DNA of 64,000 nt from Neelides folsomi (taxonomy: Eukaryota > Arthropoda > Collembola > Neelipleona > Neelidae), in NCBI GenBank assembly GCA_034687125.1, contig JAQGBZ010000106.1, positions 1 to 64,000 on the forward strand, given 5' to 3'. The notes beneath the pieces are model-generated. The model was given only the letters and a program-made list of their open reading frames with translations, had not been told where the DNA came from and made no database searches. Both the position numbers and the translations under genes were made by a program. Positions 53,299-64,000 of the stretch are shown here, piece after piece (the stretch's first letter is position 1; the number at the start of each line of letters is the position of its first letter).

Positions 53299-54841
53299 AT
53301 GAAAACGTTTCTTTCAATTGTTCTTCTCGGCTTCGTTGCCGCCACTTATGGTATTTTCACAATTACAGATACATAATTATAAATAGCCCAATTACAATTA
53401 AAGTATCCATCTAAAGTCAATTAAAGCTCTAATGTCTATTAGGGTATCCGGCTGCCCCAAGATTCCCTCACAGAATTGTCGGTGGAGAATTGGCTCGTCC
53501 CAATGAGTTCCCATTCCTCTTAACTATCCGATTCCTTGGAAGTCATTACTGCGGAGGAATCATTCTGGATGCAAATGTACGATTCAATATAATTTATAAA
53601 AAAATCCCACACATTCATTTAAACTAACAAGAATAAAATTGATATAATTGATTCAATTACTAAATATTAAATGAAAACAAATTCCAATAATATATTTTTT
53701 TAACTTTTACAGACCGGCATTGTAAGTTAATATTTCAGTCATGGACAAATCTTATCATTTTGAGTAAAACAAACTTCTGCTCTGCCACATTACCTATAAG
53801 ATAATTAATGAAGTTTGATTACATATTAAGGTTAGTTTTATTTTAATTGAATGAATTTGAAAGACTGCAGCTCATTGCACTAAAGCTGGGCTCCCACTCT
53901 TGTACACTGTCTTTGCTGGAAAACACCGTCAATATGCTGAAGATGTCGGACAACAAAACAGAACCATCACACGTTTCATTGCCCATGAAGGCTACAATGA
54001 ACAATTGCTCACTAATGACATTGCACTTTTTAAAGTCAATGCTCCATTTGAGTTAAATGACATTGTTCAGAAAATCAATCTTCCACCACCAAACCACACT
54101 GCACGAGGTACTCGAATAAAATATTTATTTTATTAATTAATAATAAATATTTTATGAGTTAATCTAACCTGTAGAGCAATGTTCCAGATTGATTGTCTTT
54201 ATATTTGATTTATGTCACATTTGATATATGTATTAAATATATTACATTTAAATTTTCTTGTTACAAATAGGTGTTGGTGTTGCTGCCGGTTGGGGTCTTA
54301 TCAGGTTTATAATTAACATTATAATTAAAAATAATAAATAATGTTATTATTAATATTATAATTAATGTACTTTACATTATTTTTTATCTTTTCATTTAAA
54401 GCATGGTTAATTACTTATGAAACTTATGATATTTATGAAATTTAGTGAGAATGGAATTCCAGCAGATTATCTTCGTCGAGTTACTCTTCCATTTGTGTCA
54501 GATGATGATTGTCGAACAGCTTACGCTTCAGTAGGAAACCATGTGGATGAGACCATGGTTTGTGCTGGAGATCTTGTCAATGGAGGTAAGGACGCTTGCA
54601 ATGGAGATTCAGGAGGTCCTCTTCTTGGATATGATTTGGAAGATGTTTACCTTGTTGGACTCGTGTCTTGGGGACTTGGATGCGCTCGCCCAAACTACGT
54701 AATAATATATCCTTCAAATTCAAAATTATTTTAACGTTTTAAACCCAATATATTGTTGTAACCCAAATATGATGATTTTAACAGCCGGGAGTTTACACTG
54801 AAGTCACTTGGTTTTTGGAATGGATCAACCGAAACAAATAA
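53299..54841 (+). CDS. Trypsin-like serine protease, catalytically complete
   Basis: Seven exons (53299-53350, 53443-53576, 53713-53721, 53864-54107, 54271-54304, 54446-54698, 54785-54841) give 260 residues. Signal peptide MKTFLSIVLLGFVAATYG; activation site R|IVGG. Catalytic triad present: H69 in TAAHC, D117 in NDIALFK and S213 in GDSGGP. D207, six residues before the serine, predicts trypsin-type cleavage after Arg or Lys, and G-rich WG...PGVY supports an open pocket. Exon 3 is only nine bases (Thr-Gly-Ile) and sits directly before the histidine motif. The neighbouring homologue has the same spacing in an uninterrupted exon, which supports the microexon. Shared intron positions show the two genes arose by tandem duplication. 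Likely digestive or haemolymph protease. Confidence 0.93.
53713..53721 (+). other. 9-nt microexon of the trypsin gene
   Basis: Acceptor TTTTTTAACTTTTACAG, nine coding bases, donor GTAAGT. It supplies the three residues between LDAN and TAAHC. Without it the motif would be three residues short of its paralogue. Confidence 0.8.
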
Positions 54842-55378
54842 ACACAATTTAACAACTTATTTAGAAGTTTACTATTCCACCAAAATTCTTATTTGAGATT
54901 AAATTATTTTAATACCGCAATGATAAGTAATGAAAAATATGACGAAGAAATAAAAAAAACCCGTGATTAATTATTCAAGACTATCATGGTCCTTATAAAT
55001 AAATAGTATTGATTAAAATGATTACACAAGTTATTAAACACGATGGCATGCAAAATAAATTAGATTGCGATTGATTTCATTCATTTTCGTAGATTTGTTT
55101 TAAGCCATTTATAAACACTAATTAACAAACAATGATTAAATAATTAATGATTATTAAATAATGGAAAAACTATAGCCATACTTCAGCGTGAAGAGTGGAG
55201 GATTGAATCTTTAAAATGGTATGTTATTTGCTATGGAATTAATAATTCAAAATACAAAATATTTAACCAAATTCTAAAAATCCGCATTCATAAAATTCCA
55301 ATCAAACTTCCAAAATTTCATTTTCTCATTTTCATTTTGTCGTTTCTAATTTTCAAAATTCCAAGTGACTTCTCTACA
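54842..55378. other. No gene seen
   Basis: AT-rich spacer. An ATG followed by GTATGT at about 55218 may be the end of a leader exon for the SINA-like gene, with a TTCCAAG acceptor just before its start. Confidence 0.4.
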
Positions 55379-57365
55379 ATGGCCCACATTAGAGAGACAT
55401 TCGAATGCACGATCTGCCATGAGCTTCCCGACGCTCCAATCTTTTGTTGCCCAAATGGTATTTAACTTAAATAATTAATTAAATACTATACAATTACACT
55501 TTCACACCTTACAAATCCGCACCGTTTATTTGGCATTAAGATATTAAGATTAACCATTAACACATTTATTTAAGGTCACATTGTCTGCCTAAAATGCCGA
55601 GAGAAAATGCCACACTGTGGAGTTTGTAGAGCAAGCCAATTCAACTTCCGTAACATTCTTGCAGAAGAATTGATGAAAATGATGATTTTCCCATGTCAGT
55701 ACAAAGCCGAAGGTTGCTGTCATTCTTTGATGACTGCAGTCGAATTCAAGAAACACATTGTTGACTGTCCCTACCGGTAATATAAAAATTGCATTTGTTC
55801 AAAATTAGATTTAAATTAATGACATTGTTAATCAGAATATTTAAATATTTAATAATTTTTTAGACCAATCGAGTGCGCACATTGTGGAGAGATGATCAAA
55901 GCAAATGAATACCTTGACCATCATAGAGAACACCATAAATTGAAGGAAGCAAAGGGGCATTATTTGGCAAAATGCGACATGGGTAAAAATATAAAAATTG
56001 CACAAACAATTAAATAAACATAAACTGAAAACTCCATAAATTGCGAAAAAACATTTTAAAAATTCACTAATTTGTTTTTATTTAATAGACAATGGATTTG
56101 AATCTACAAAAATCAGTTGTTTCGGAAGAGATTTCATTTTAACGTCCACGAATAACTCGACCAGTTTCTGGACTTGGATCTCTTCTGTGAACATGATGCC
56201 AGAGGACAACTTTTATGCTAAAGTCACTCTTCGGGTTGGAGACAACACTTACTCGTCAGAACCCTTCCACACATTAGATGCAAGACTCCCAGGAACTGAA
56301 GTTGTCAAAATTGGCCAATGTTTGGCTTTCGACTTTCAAGATTGTTCCATTCCTTTCTTTGTTCGCCCTAATTACGAAGTTCGTCGGGCACCTTGCATTC
56401 CCTGGGGATACGATGTGGAAATTTGGGAGGTTAATCAATAATTGAACATTAATACCTAACCATACTATACAGATACTTTAACATAATATGAATTATTATT
56501 AACCTCGTAATTTATTTGTCTAATTTGCTAATATTTACACATAAAAAATAATTGTTTATTTAATTTATAGGGCACGGATATCAAATCGTCTCCAACCAAA
56601 GTTCTTTTGTCCTCACCGGAAACAATTTTGCCCACTGAATCCTCAACAGAAGAAATGGAGTCTTCCGAACCAGGAAGCTCCGAAATTCCCGAATCGGTTA
56701 TTCAGGAAATTCTGGTAATGGCGATGAATCCTGCCCAAGGACCTCATCCTTTCACCACAGCTTTCCCCATAAGTGAAAGAGACGTTGAAGTTCTTCGTTC
56801 AGAGGTAGCCAACAGAATTAAAGAAATGATTCGGATCAATTCAATTGCAATTGCCGAAGAAACAACGCAAATCACATCGACCACGATTCCGTCTCAACCA
56901 CAAGCTCCAACCGTTGATGGAAGTCACACAAGTGCAGAAATGCTTGCCATAATTGCTGCCCAACTCGAATATGAAGATGTCGAAGGGGAAGAATCGCTCG
57001 AAGACCAAGAAACAATCGAAAATCTTTTTGAGAACTTGAACTTGGAAAATAACTTTGAGGATCAAAACCAGATCGATGTTGACACTTATATAAATCATAA
57101 TCAGCTTAATGGTCATTATCAGCTAAATGGTCAAGGATTTCAAAATTATGTTCCCATTGTGATGAGAATGGAACCAAATGTCGTTCAGCCTTTTGGAATT
57201 TCCCAAAATGCCTTTATGATGGACGCGTTTGAGATTTCGAGTCAGGGTGAGGAACGACTTGTGATTGAGAAGGACAGTGACGAGGAGATTGCTGAAAAAC
57301 GGCAAAAAATGGATGAAAATGAAGCGAACTCTTCCGAAAACAATGAATTGGGATCAATGGCCTAA
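55379..57365 (+). CDS. SINA/SIAH-like RING E3 ubiquitin ligase with long acidic tail
   Basis: Five exons (55379-55457, 55575-55776, 55864-55982, 56089-56429, 56571-57365) give 511 residues. Residues 10-44 form a C3HC4 RING (ECTIC, FCC, GH, CLKC, CGVC). A SIAH-type double zinc finger follows: C-x6-C...H-x3-C, then C-x2-C-x11-H-x4-H (CAHC...HHREHH). A SINA-like beta-sandwich substrate domain comes next (about 130-247). The last ~264 residues, in one exon, are acidic, rich in Glu/Asn/Ser, with no recognised domain. In the family the RING recruits E2 and the C-terminal domain binds substrates for degradation. SIAH itself stops after the substrate domain, so the tail is unusual. Intron 4 could be retained, ending the protein at EIWEVNQ; the conserved phase favours splicing. 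Confidence 0.85.
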
Positions 57366-58232
57366 AGTAGATTTAAATAATGAAAATTTCTTTCTGCTTG
57401 TTTTATAACAATAATTATGTTTTCTTTGTCAAACATTTTTTGTATCTCTGATGAATTATTTTCATATAATTTTCAAATAAAATACATATGATAATAAATA
57501 CAGATAATAATGGATCTCATTTAATTACATAAAATGTATTAAAATCATATTTTGAATTCTTATACAGATCTTCTAACCATACCTTATATGGTACTTATAT
57601 TATTTACATACAAAGTGCCTTAACCTATACCCACCCATGAATAAAAGTCATTTAATAAACATCATAAACCTACCTGTATAGATCCATACTAATAATCATA
57701 AACAATTATTTTTCTATCCAAAATCCAAATGCTTGTGTCTTATGTTATTTATCCTATCCTAATCCTAACTATGAGTTTTATAAAAATTTAGGTTTATAAT
57801 ATGCACCTAAGATATCTGTATTTTATATACGTTTAGAATTTAGAGACATTTGTATATATTGTACTACTTAGGTATGTTATTAAATATATTTTACAATGTA
57901 TGGAGATTGGGGCAAGAAGTTTTCAACAGGCAAATTGATAGCCAGTAAACTAGATATCGTTCTTTGGAACATTTTTCCTTCCGATAAGGCTACCACAAAG
58001 AAATGGTAGAGATAATTAGAAATGCAGGTTCTAATTATTCATACAGGCAGGAAGGCTCATCGACAGTCATTGTGAGGATTGCTCTCCCACAATATTATTA
58101 TTCTTTATTACAAATTAATATTACCCTAGTCAGAAAGTTTAAAGATGCTTATATTAAAATGATTTATAATTTACAAATTGGCTAAAACAAGGGTCCATTT
58201 TAAGAAGTAAAAGCATTTAAGAAGTGATTAAA
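57366..58232. other. No gene seen
   Basis: AT-rich spacer. A polyadenylation signal AATAAA at 57476-57481 serves the SINA-like gene. A 60-codon frame at 58003-58185 has no support. Confidence 0.5.
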
Positions 58233-59267
58233 ATGTCAGTTAAAAGTGAGAAACTTCTTGAAGGATTGACGCCAACGGAAATTTCCCCGTTGTCTTCTGC
58301 CAGCAGTGTGATTTGTAGAATTTGTCATGAAGGTAAAAAGTTTTATTTATTATAAATGTAATTTACTTTTAGCCTATAAAATGGAGTTATTTTAATTTAC
58401 TTTAATATCTCATTGAAGGAGATGGTTGTGAGAATCTTTTGGCTCCGTGTAAATGCACAGGGACTGTTGCTCTGATTCATAGAACATGTCTTGAACATTG
58501 GCTAACTTCCTCCAATTCTGGTCAATGTGAAATTTGCAAGCACATGTTCAAAGTTACGCGAGAACCAAGAAGCTGCAGAGATGTATGTTATTGATCTTTT
58601 ATTCCATTTTAAATTAGAAAGATAATAAGATTATAAATTTAGTTTATCATTTATCTAATGTTATATTATATATTTTAAATAGTATATCAACGATCCTTCG
58701 AATCAATTCAATGTGAGGAACCTCATTGCCGACATCGTGTGCTTTTTCCTTTTGACGCCTTTGCTCGTAATCTCAACTTACCTTTGCTCGCTCGGTGCAA
58801 ATCAGTATTTTATTAAAGAGCGATGGGAAGCTATTGGGCTTGTAAGTTAAATATTACCCTTAAATTTTATTACAGAACATTTAAATTGATTGTTTTATGT
58901 AGGTTGTATTGTCGCTGTTTCTCCTTGCCGTTTATTTAACATGGTGTCATGTCACAATCAAGTAAGAATTTTTAACATTGTCCATTTAAGAAAATTAATT
59001 ATCTTTGAATTTTGTGATAATGTCAATAAGATAACTAGGATAAATGCACAAGTCAAATAAATAATTTTGTCCATTTACAGATATCACTTGAAAGCGTGGA
59101 CAGAATGGCAAACTTTGAATCAACAAGTTCGTCTGATTGAATTACAAGAAGAAGGAAGAAGTCAACAAAATGTGATTGTCTGTCAAAATCATCAAAGGAT
59201 CAGTCTTGAGTCAGTTATCAGTGGAGAAGAGAACAATCATTGTGAAACGAGCAGAATTATCACTTAA
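58233..59267 (+). CDS. MARCH2/3-type membrane E3 ubiquitin ligase
   Basis: Five exons (58233-58332, 58419-58582, 58683-58841, 58903-58961, 59081-59267) give 222 residues (human MARCH2: 246). The N-terminal RING-CH finger is complete: CRICHEG (C28, C31), CKC, H and C in HRTCLEHW, then CEIC. Two transmembrane helices follow (IADIVCFFLLTPLLVISTYL and VVLSLFLLAVYLTWCHVTI) and then the cytosolic WTEWQTLNQQVRL segment, which closely resembles the SEWRKTNQKVRL region of MARCH2/3. These enzymes ubiquitinate membrane proteins in endosomes and the ER and control their turnover. Phases close throughout and the gene looks intact. MARCH2 and MARCH3 are too similar to separate here. Confidence 0.93.
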
Positions 59268-60501
59268 CTTTAGAGAAATATTACAATTATCAAGTTAGTC
59301 ATTTGAATTAATCTAAAACATTATAATATTGGGTCGTTATCGCTATTCTCACATATCGATAAACATTTTGAAATTAGTCAATGTGATTCAATGTGTGTTG
59401 ACAATTCTCACTATTTTATATTTTTTTAAAAGACGTTTAATTAAGTTTTATTCCTTGTATAATTTAATTTTATAATAGTACATACCTATTTAGTTAGATT
59501 GCCAAATTGTATATTATCAGTCTGAATGTAAGTTTAAATCAGAATGAATAAGTACCTTTAGTTTGATATGGTTAGTATGAATATTCCAATGATTTGCTTT
59601 AGTATAAATAAAATAGTATTTTGTTAAATAGATTTTTCAAAAAATAATGCACCTTATTTATAATCAAAATGGAAATTATTTGTATTTCTTGTATTTTAAA
59701 GTATTTATATTATTAATATTATTAACAAATTTTAATTTTATTTCTTATAATCTTATTTGATTTTTATATTCATGTTAAATTTTTTATATACCAACACACT
59801 ATGTACACAATACTAATTAAATAAGTTTGAATATTAAGCTGTTTGTACATATTATTGTGATTAAATTCATTCATTTTGTTCATGAAATTATTAATTTAGG
59901 TTAATATTTAGCAAAAATCAACATTTTATAATTCAATTCAATTCATTTTAAATTTTAAAATTAATGCCTTTTAGGTATTTAATTATTCAGACTTAATTTC
60001 GTAATATTTTTCATAGGTGTACTTAGAAAATTAATTTTAAACTATACAGGTAAGCATAATCTAATCTACAAATTACTTGTAGCAGGTACCAACAACCATT
60101 TTTCATTTATAATTTATAATACATAAACCTATTTTTAGCAAAGATGTTTTTTGCGAGCAAAAAATTCATTTAAATTCAGCACTCCCAAACACAGACATGT
60201 TCAAAGATCCATCTGCAATTGGATTTATTTATGAATCGAAAAAAAATCGCGTCCTTGTGTCCTCTAACTTTGTCTAATAATAAGTAACGACATAAAGAAA
60301 GAAACGAACATTTTTATACCCTCGGGAGATACTTTTTTTAATATTGATGTATTCATGAACCCATTGCACTCCAACAATCATTCATCTTCCATAAATCATA
60401 CGCACATCTGTATTTAAACCATTAGATTATTAAACTCTACAGCATTATCACTTATGTATTGTATAACTTATGTAATTTTTGTTTAATTCTTTTAAAGGAA
60501 G
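59268..60501. other. No gene seen
   Basis: AT-rich spacer between the MARCH-like and peroxidase genes. Confidence 0.5.
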
Positions 60502-63500
60502 ATGAAATTCAAAATTTTCTTACTATTAACAATTTCATTTTTAGAAATTTTAAACAAATCTCAAATCTCATGTGTCCAACCATGCGTAAAAGACGTAAAA
60601 AATTATAAACCCAACAGAAGTAATAATTAATCAAAAATTTTTTTTATTAAATATTAATAACATGAATATTAATTTTTTTAGTAAATTACACTTGCGCTTA
60701 GAATTAAAAAAACATTATTTTAATTTATAATTATTTTTTAAAAATAATGGATCCTTTAAAAAAACATTCTCTTTGTGTTTCAGTTAAAAGAGCAAGGGAT
60801 GAAATAATTGTATTTCCGAATGACTATCCAACAACAAATAATGACCAAAACGACCAAGATGATGATAGTGAAATATTCAAAGACGAGGATCAAATAGAAT
60901 CAAAAACTAGAATAACTCGAACAAACCTTTTATTTCAAAACAACAGAACTGAGAAAACAATAATCGAAGGCGAGCATTCTTTCAGAATTCCAAAATTGGC
61001 TAGAGCTGAAAATATTTCTCAATATCGATTCCATGAATCTTACAGAACAGATTCTTGTCCAAAAACAGAAGGCAGAAGAACCAAATGTTTCCCAATCCAC
61101 AAATGTGCTTCAGATTTTTACAGTGATCCCAATTGGCAACTCATTCGCTGCAATTTAAAAGATGGAGAATTTGGCGTTTGTTGTCCTTCCGTTAAAAGGG
61201 CCAACGATTCATGTAAATTGCCGTTATTTTATTATTAATTATATTATATTTTAATTAATTTGTATTTTTACCTTATGAATTTTTGCTCTGTAGTATTTTT
61301 ACATACTGACAAATATGTATTTCTGCTCTGAAGTGATACTTATCTGTATAAATATTATCTATGCTTATATTTTTCTAGTGACTGAAGTTTTCACTGAAAG
61401 GTCCTTCTTTATTCGAAGTGCAATTCCTAGACATCTCAACAAAGAAGCAAGAAATATTATTCAGAATGCGGTTGACGGGAGTTTGGAAGATGAAATTAAA
61501 CGAGATGTAATGGAATCTAAACTATTTGAAAATAAAATAACAGTACGAAAGGGAACATCATCTCATGGACATTTGCAATTTTTCAAAGTAAGATCATAAA
61601 TTGTACATATTGTAACAGTATATTAAATGATAAATTGTATTGTTTTTAACTAAAAGTTCTCTTATTAGACAACAGATGAAGCAATAAATTTATCAAAACT
61701 CGGTCTGAAGCTTCTCAGTGCCACAAAAGAAATTTCTGTCAGGTAAATTTTCAACCATCAAGCCGTCAATAAATAATTATTATTTATAACTAACTTTTAT
61801 TAAAAAATAAAGTAGGAACAAAATCTACCCTTAATTTATTAATGTTGGAATTTAATTTTTAGACTTAATTTAAACGCAATTGACCTGAATGGAATGAATC
61901 AATTACGAGAAACAGAAACTTCTCTTAATTCTCAATGTAAACCTGATCCAGACTGTCGGAGTGAATTTAATCGTTATTACCGTTCAGAAAATGGCTCATG
62001 TAATAATCGCCTTGAGCCTAAATACGGCCAATCACTAACAACCCTAATGAGAATTTTACCACCAGAATATGCCAATGGTTAGATTATAATTAATAATTAA
62101 TATTGGTAATATAATTTTATACAATCTATTAAAATATTGATCAAAATATTTATTTTATATGTGATTTTATTTATAATGAAAGGCCTCTGGGAACCAAGAA
62201 TGTCAACATTAAGCTTAAAAGAGCCCTTGCCCTCTGCCCGATTAGTAAGTTCATCTTTGGTCCACGATGTAGACGAACCAAGTGAAATTCATTCTCTTTA
62301 TGTAATGCAATTTGGACAATTCATTGACCACGATTTGTCAAACGTTCCAATTTTTCGATTCGCGAATAAAACAGGAATCTCATGTTGCGATCCAAATGGA
62401 GATTTCCTTCCTCTCGAATTAACTCATCCTCATTGTATGCCAATTAATATTTCGACAAATGATCCGTTTTACCGTTCATTTCGTCAAAAATGTATGCATT
62501 TTGTGAGGTCAATGATCGGACCACGAATTGAGTGTGATGCTGGTTATGGAGATCAAATAAACCAAGTGACCCATTGGTTGGACTCTTCAAATGTTTACGG
62601 GTCAAATGAGGAAGAATCGAGAAGTTTGAGAGAAATGAAATTTGGATTTCTTAAAACTATCCCTTTGACTTCTTCATTAAAGACACCTTTACGCCAACGC
62701 CGGAATAAGAACTCAACAAAGGGAACTCTTCCTATTCAGATTGAAGAAGCTGAAGATGAATGCACAGATATTGTGAATGGAGTGAATTGCTTTAAAGCTG
62801 GAGATTCACGAGTTAATGAAATGATCGGCTTGACAGTTACACATCTTTTGTGGTTGAGGGAACACAATAGAATTGCAATGACGCTTGGGGATTTGAATCC
62901 GCAATGGAACGATGATCAGTTGTATCACGAAGCGCGGTAAGTTTCAAATTCAAATTTCAACTTTGAACTTTGTGAATAAACAATACACGTACTAAAATTG
63001 TAATTAATTCAACATTGTAGTTTGTTAATTCAAATTATAAATTTTTATAGGAAAATATTAAACGCAGAGTACAATTTTATCATTTATAACGAATGGCTGC
63101 CAATCATTATAGGTTTGTATGATAATTTAATTATTATAATAATTAATTATTTTAATCAATTATATTATAATTCTTAATTAATCAAAGAACTACTTATCAT
63201 CCAAACAAAGGGTCAATTAGTAAATACCTGTAATAATTATTTTTTCAGGTAAAAGATTCATGGAAGCTTATGGGATTTTGCCTTTAACAACAGGCTACTC
63301 GAATGACTACACTGACACTGTGAATCCAAGTGTTTCAAATTCATTCACGTCTGCTGCGTTTCGTATGGGCCATTCATTAATTCAAGGATTACTCAAGTAA
63401 ATGAATATTCGGATATCAATATTTTTTGATCAATCATATATCAAATATGTTATCTATAAATTAATTAAATTATTGTACTCTAGTACTCTACTATAAGAGC

Positions 63501-63916
63501 TTTATGGATTTCTTTAGATTACATAATGCAATAGAAAATGAACCTCCCGAAGAACTCGTTCTCCACGAGCATTTCAACAATCCTTTTAGAATCCGAGAAT
63601 CAGGAATGGTGGACAGATTACTAAGATCTTTAACACGAGATCCTATACAGAAATTTGACCCTTTCATCACAACAGAGGTCAAATTTGAAGAAAATTAATT
63701 AAAATTTGTTAAATGTAATGGAATTAATATGACTGAAAATTGTAGGTAACAAATCGACTGTTTGAAAGAAGAAGCGGCTTCGGTCTCGATTTGATATCTT
63801 TGAACATTCAAAGAGCAAGAGATCATGGCGTGCCTGGATATAATAAATTCAGAGAGGTTTGCAAACTAGGACGTGTGTGGACCTTTGAAGGATTTGAAGA
63901 TGTTATTCCGACACAT
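60502..63916 (+). CDS. Heme peroxidase with N-terminal CLIP-like domain, 3' end outside window
   Basis: Ten exons are visible (60502-60619, 60784-61212, 61379-61587, 61669-61742, 61863-62077, 62183-62936, 63051-63112, 63249-63396, 63518-63677, 63746-63916), 780 residues so far. A signal peptide (MKFKIFLLLTISFLEI) is followed by an acidic region and a CLIP-like cysteine set (SCPKTEGRRTKC, HKC, IRC, VCC). The animal peroxidase domain then starts near 325. It has distal GQFIDHD (D397, H398), WLREHNRIA, proximal FRMGHSLI (H662) and NIQRARDHGVPGYN. A GTGAGG donor at 63917 shows that more exons lie beyond the edge; reading through would end after nine codons. Likely a secreted oxidant-generating or crosslinking enzyme (chorion/peroxinectin type). 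Exon 9 start was picked by phase from two close acceptors. Confidence 0.9.
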
Positions 63917-64000
63917 GTGAGGAAGAAACCTTTATTACTCAAATAATGATTTAAAATCACTAACAAGAAATTGATAATTTAAATTAAATTATCTTAATTT

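Overview
The window is AT-rich, intron-dense eukaryotic DNA with short introns (mostly about 50-150 bp). It encodes clear animal proteins: Chk1, SEL1L, PTPMT1, SDHD, ZC3H14, a P-glycoprotein, MARCH and SINA-type E3 ligases, trypsin-like proteases and a heme peroxidase. Secreted trypsin-family pairs, a CLIP-like module and small signal-peptide proteins point to an arthropod with a compact genome. A springtail or a similar lineage would fit, but the species cannot be fixed from sequence alone. All gene models were built by hand from GT..AG splice sites, with reading phase checked across every junction.

Layout. 0.8-3 kb (-): two small orphan genes, a one-pass membrane protein and a secreted protein. 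3.9-6.9 kb (-): full Chk1 in 7 exons, followed upstream by a GC-richer patch (7.3-8.5 kb) that is probably its promoter/5' UTR region. 10.2-12.4 kb (+) PTPMT1 and 12.7-13.4 kb (-) SDHD lie tail to tail. 15.0-18.0 kb (-): SEL1L. 21.9-23.9 kb (+): a secreted protein with a furin site. 26.7-31.5 kb (+): a 16-exon asparaginase/lysophospholipase with ankyrin repeats (ASPG). 33.0-34.5 kb (+): a second secreted/membrane protein sharing a four-cysteine module with the 21.9 kb gene. 35.3 kb (-): a tiny CDCA3-like protein. 36.7-40.1 kb (-): ZC3H14/Nab2. 40.8-46.8 kb (-): a complete 20-exon ABCB full transporter with an 11-nt microexon. 49.7-50.3 kb (+): a 12-cysteine secreted protein. 51.2-54.8 kb (+): a tandem trypsin-family pair, the first catalytically dead, the second intact and containing a 9-nt microexon. 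55.4-57.4 kb (+): a SINA-like E3. 58.2-59.3 kb (+): a MARCH2/3-like E3. 60.5 kb to the window end (+): a heme peroxidase with a CLIP-like domain, cut by the right edge.

The genes do not form one pathway. Some functional links exist: SEL1L and the two E3 ligases belong to protein quality control and ubiquitin transfer, PTPMT1 and SDHD both act at the mitochondrial inner membrane, and several genes make secreted proteins. The most unusual signals are the pseudo-protease beside an active paralogue, the two microexons, the shared four-cysteine module in two orphan genes, and a pattern in which every splice donor with a pyrimidine at +3 follows an exon ending in G. I found no operon, CRISPR array, rRNA, convincing tRNA or intact transposon.
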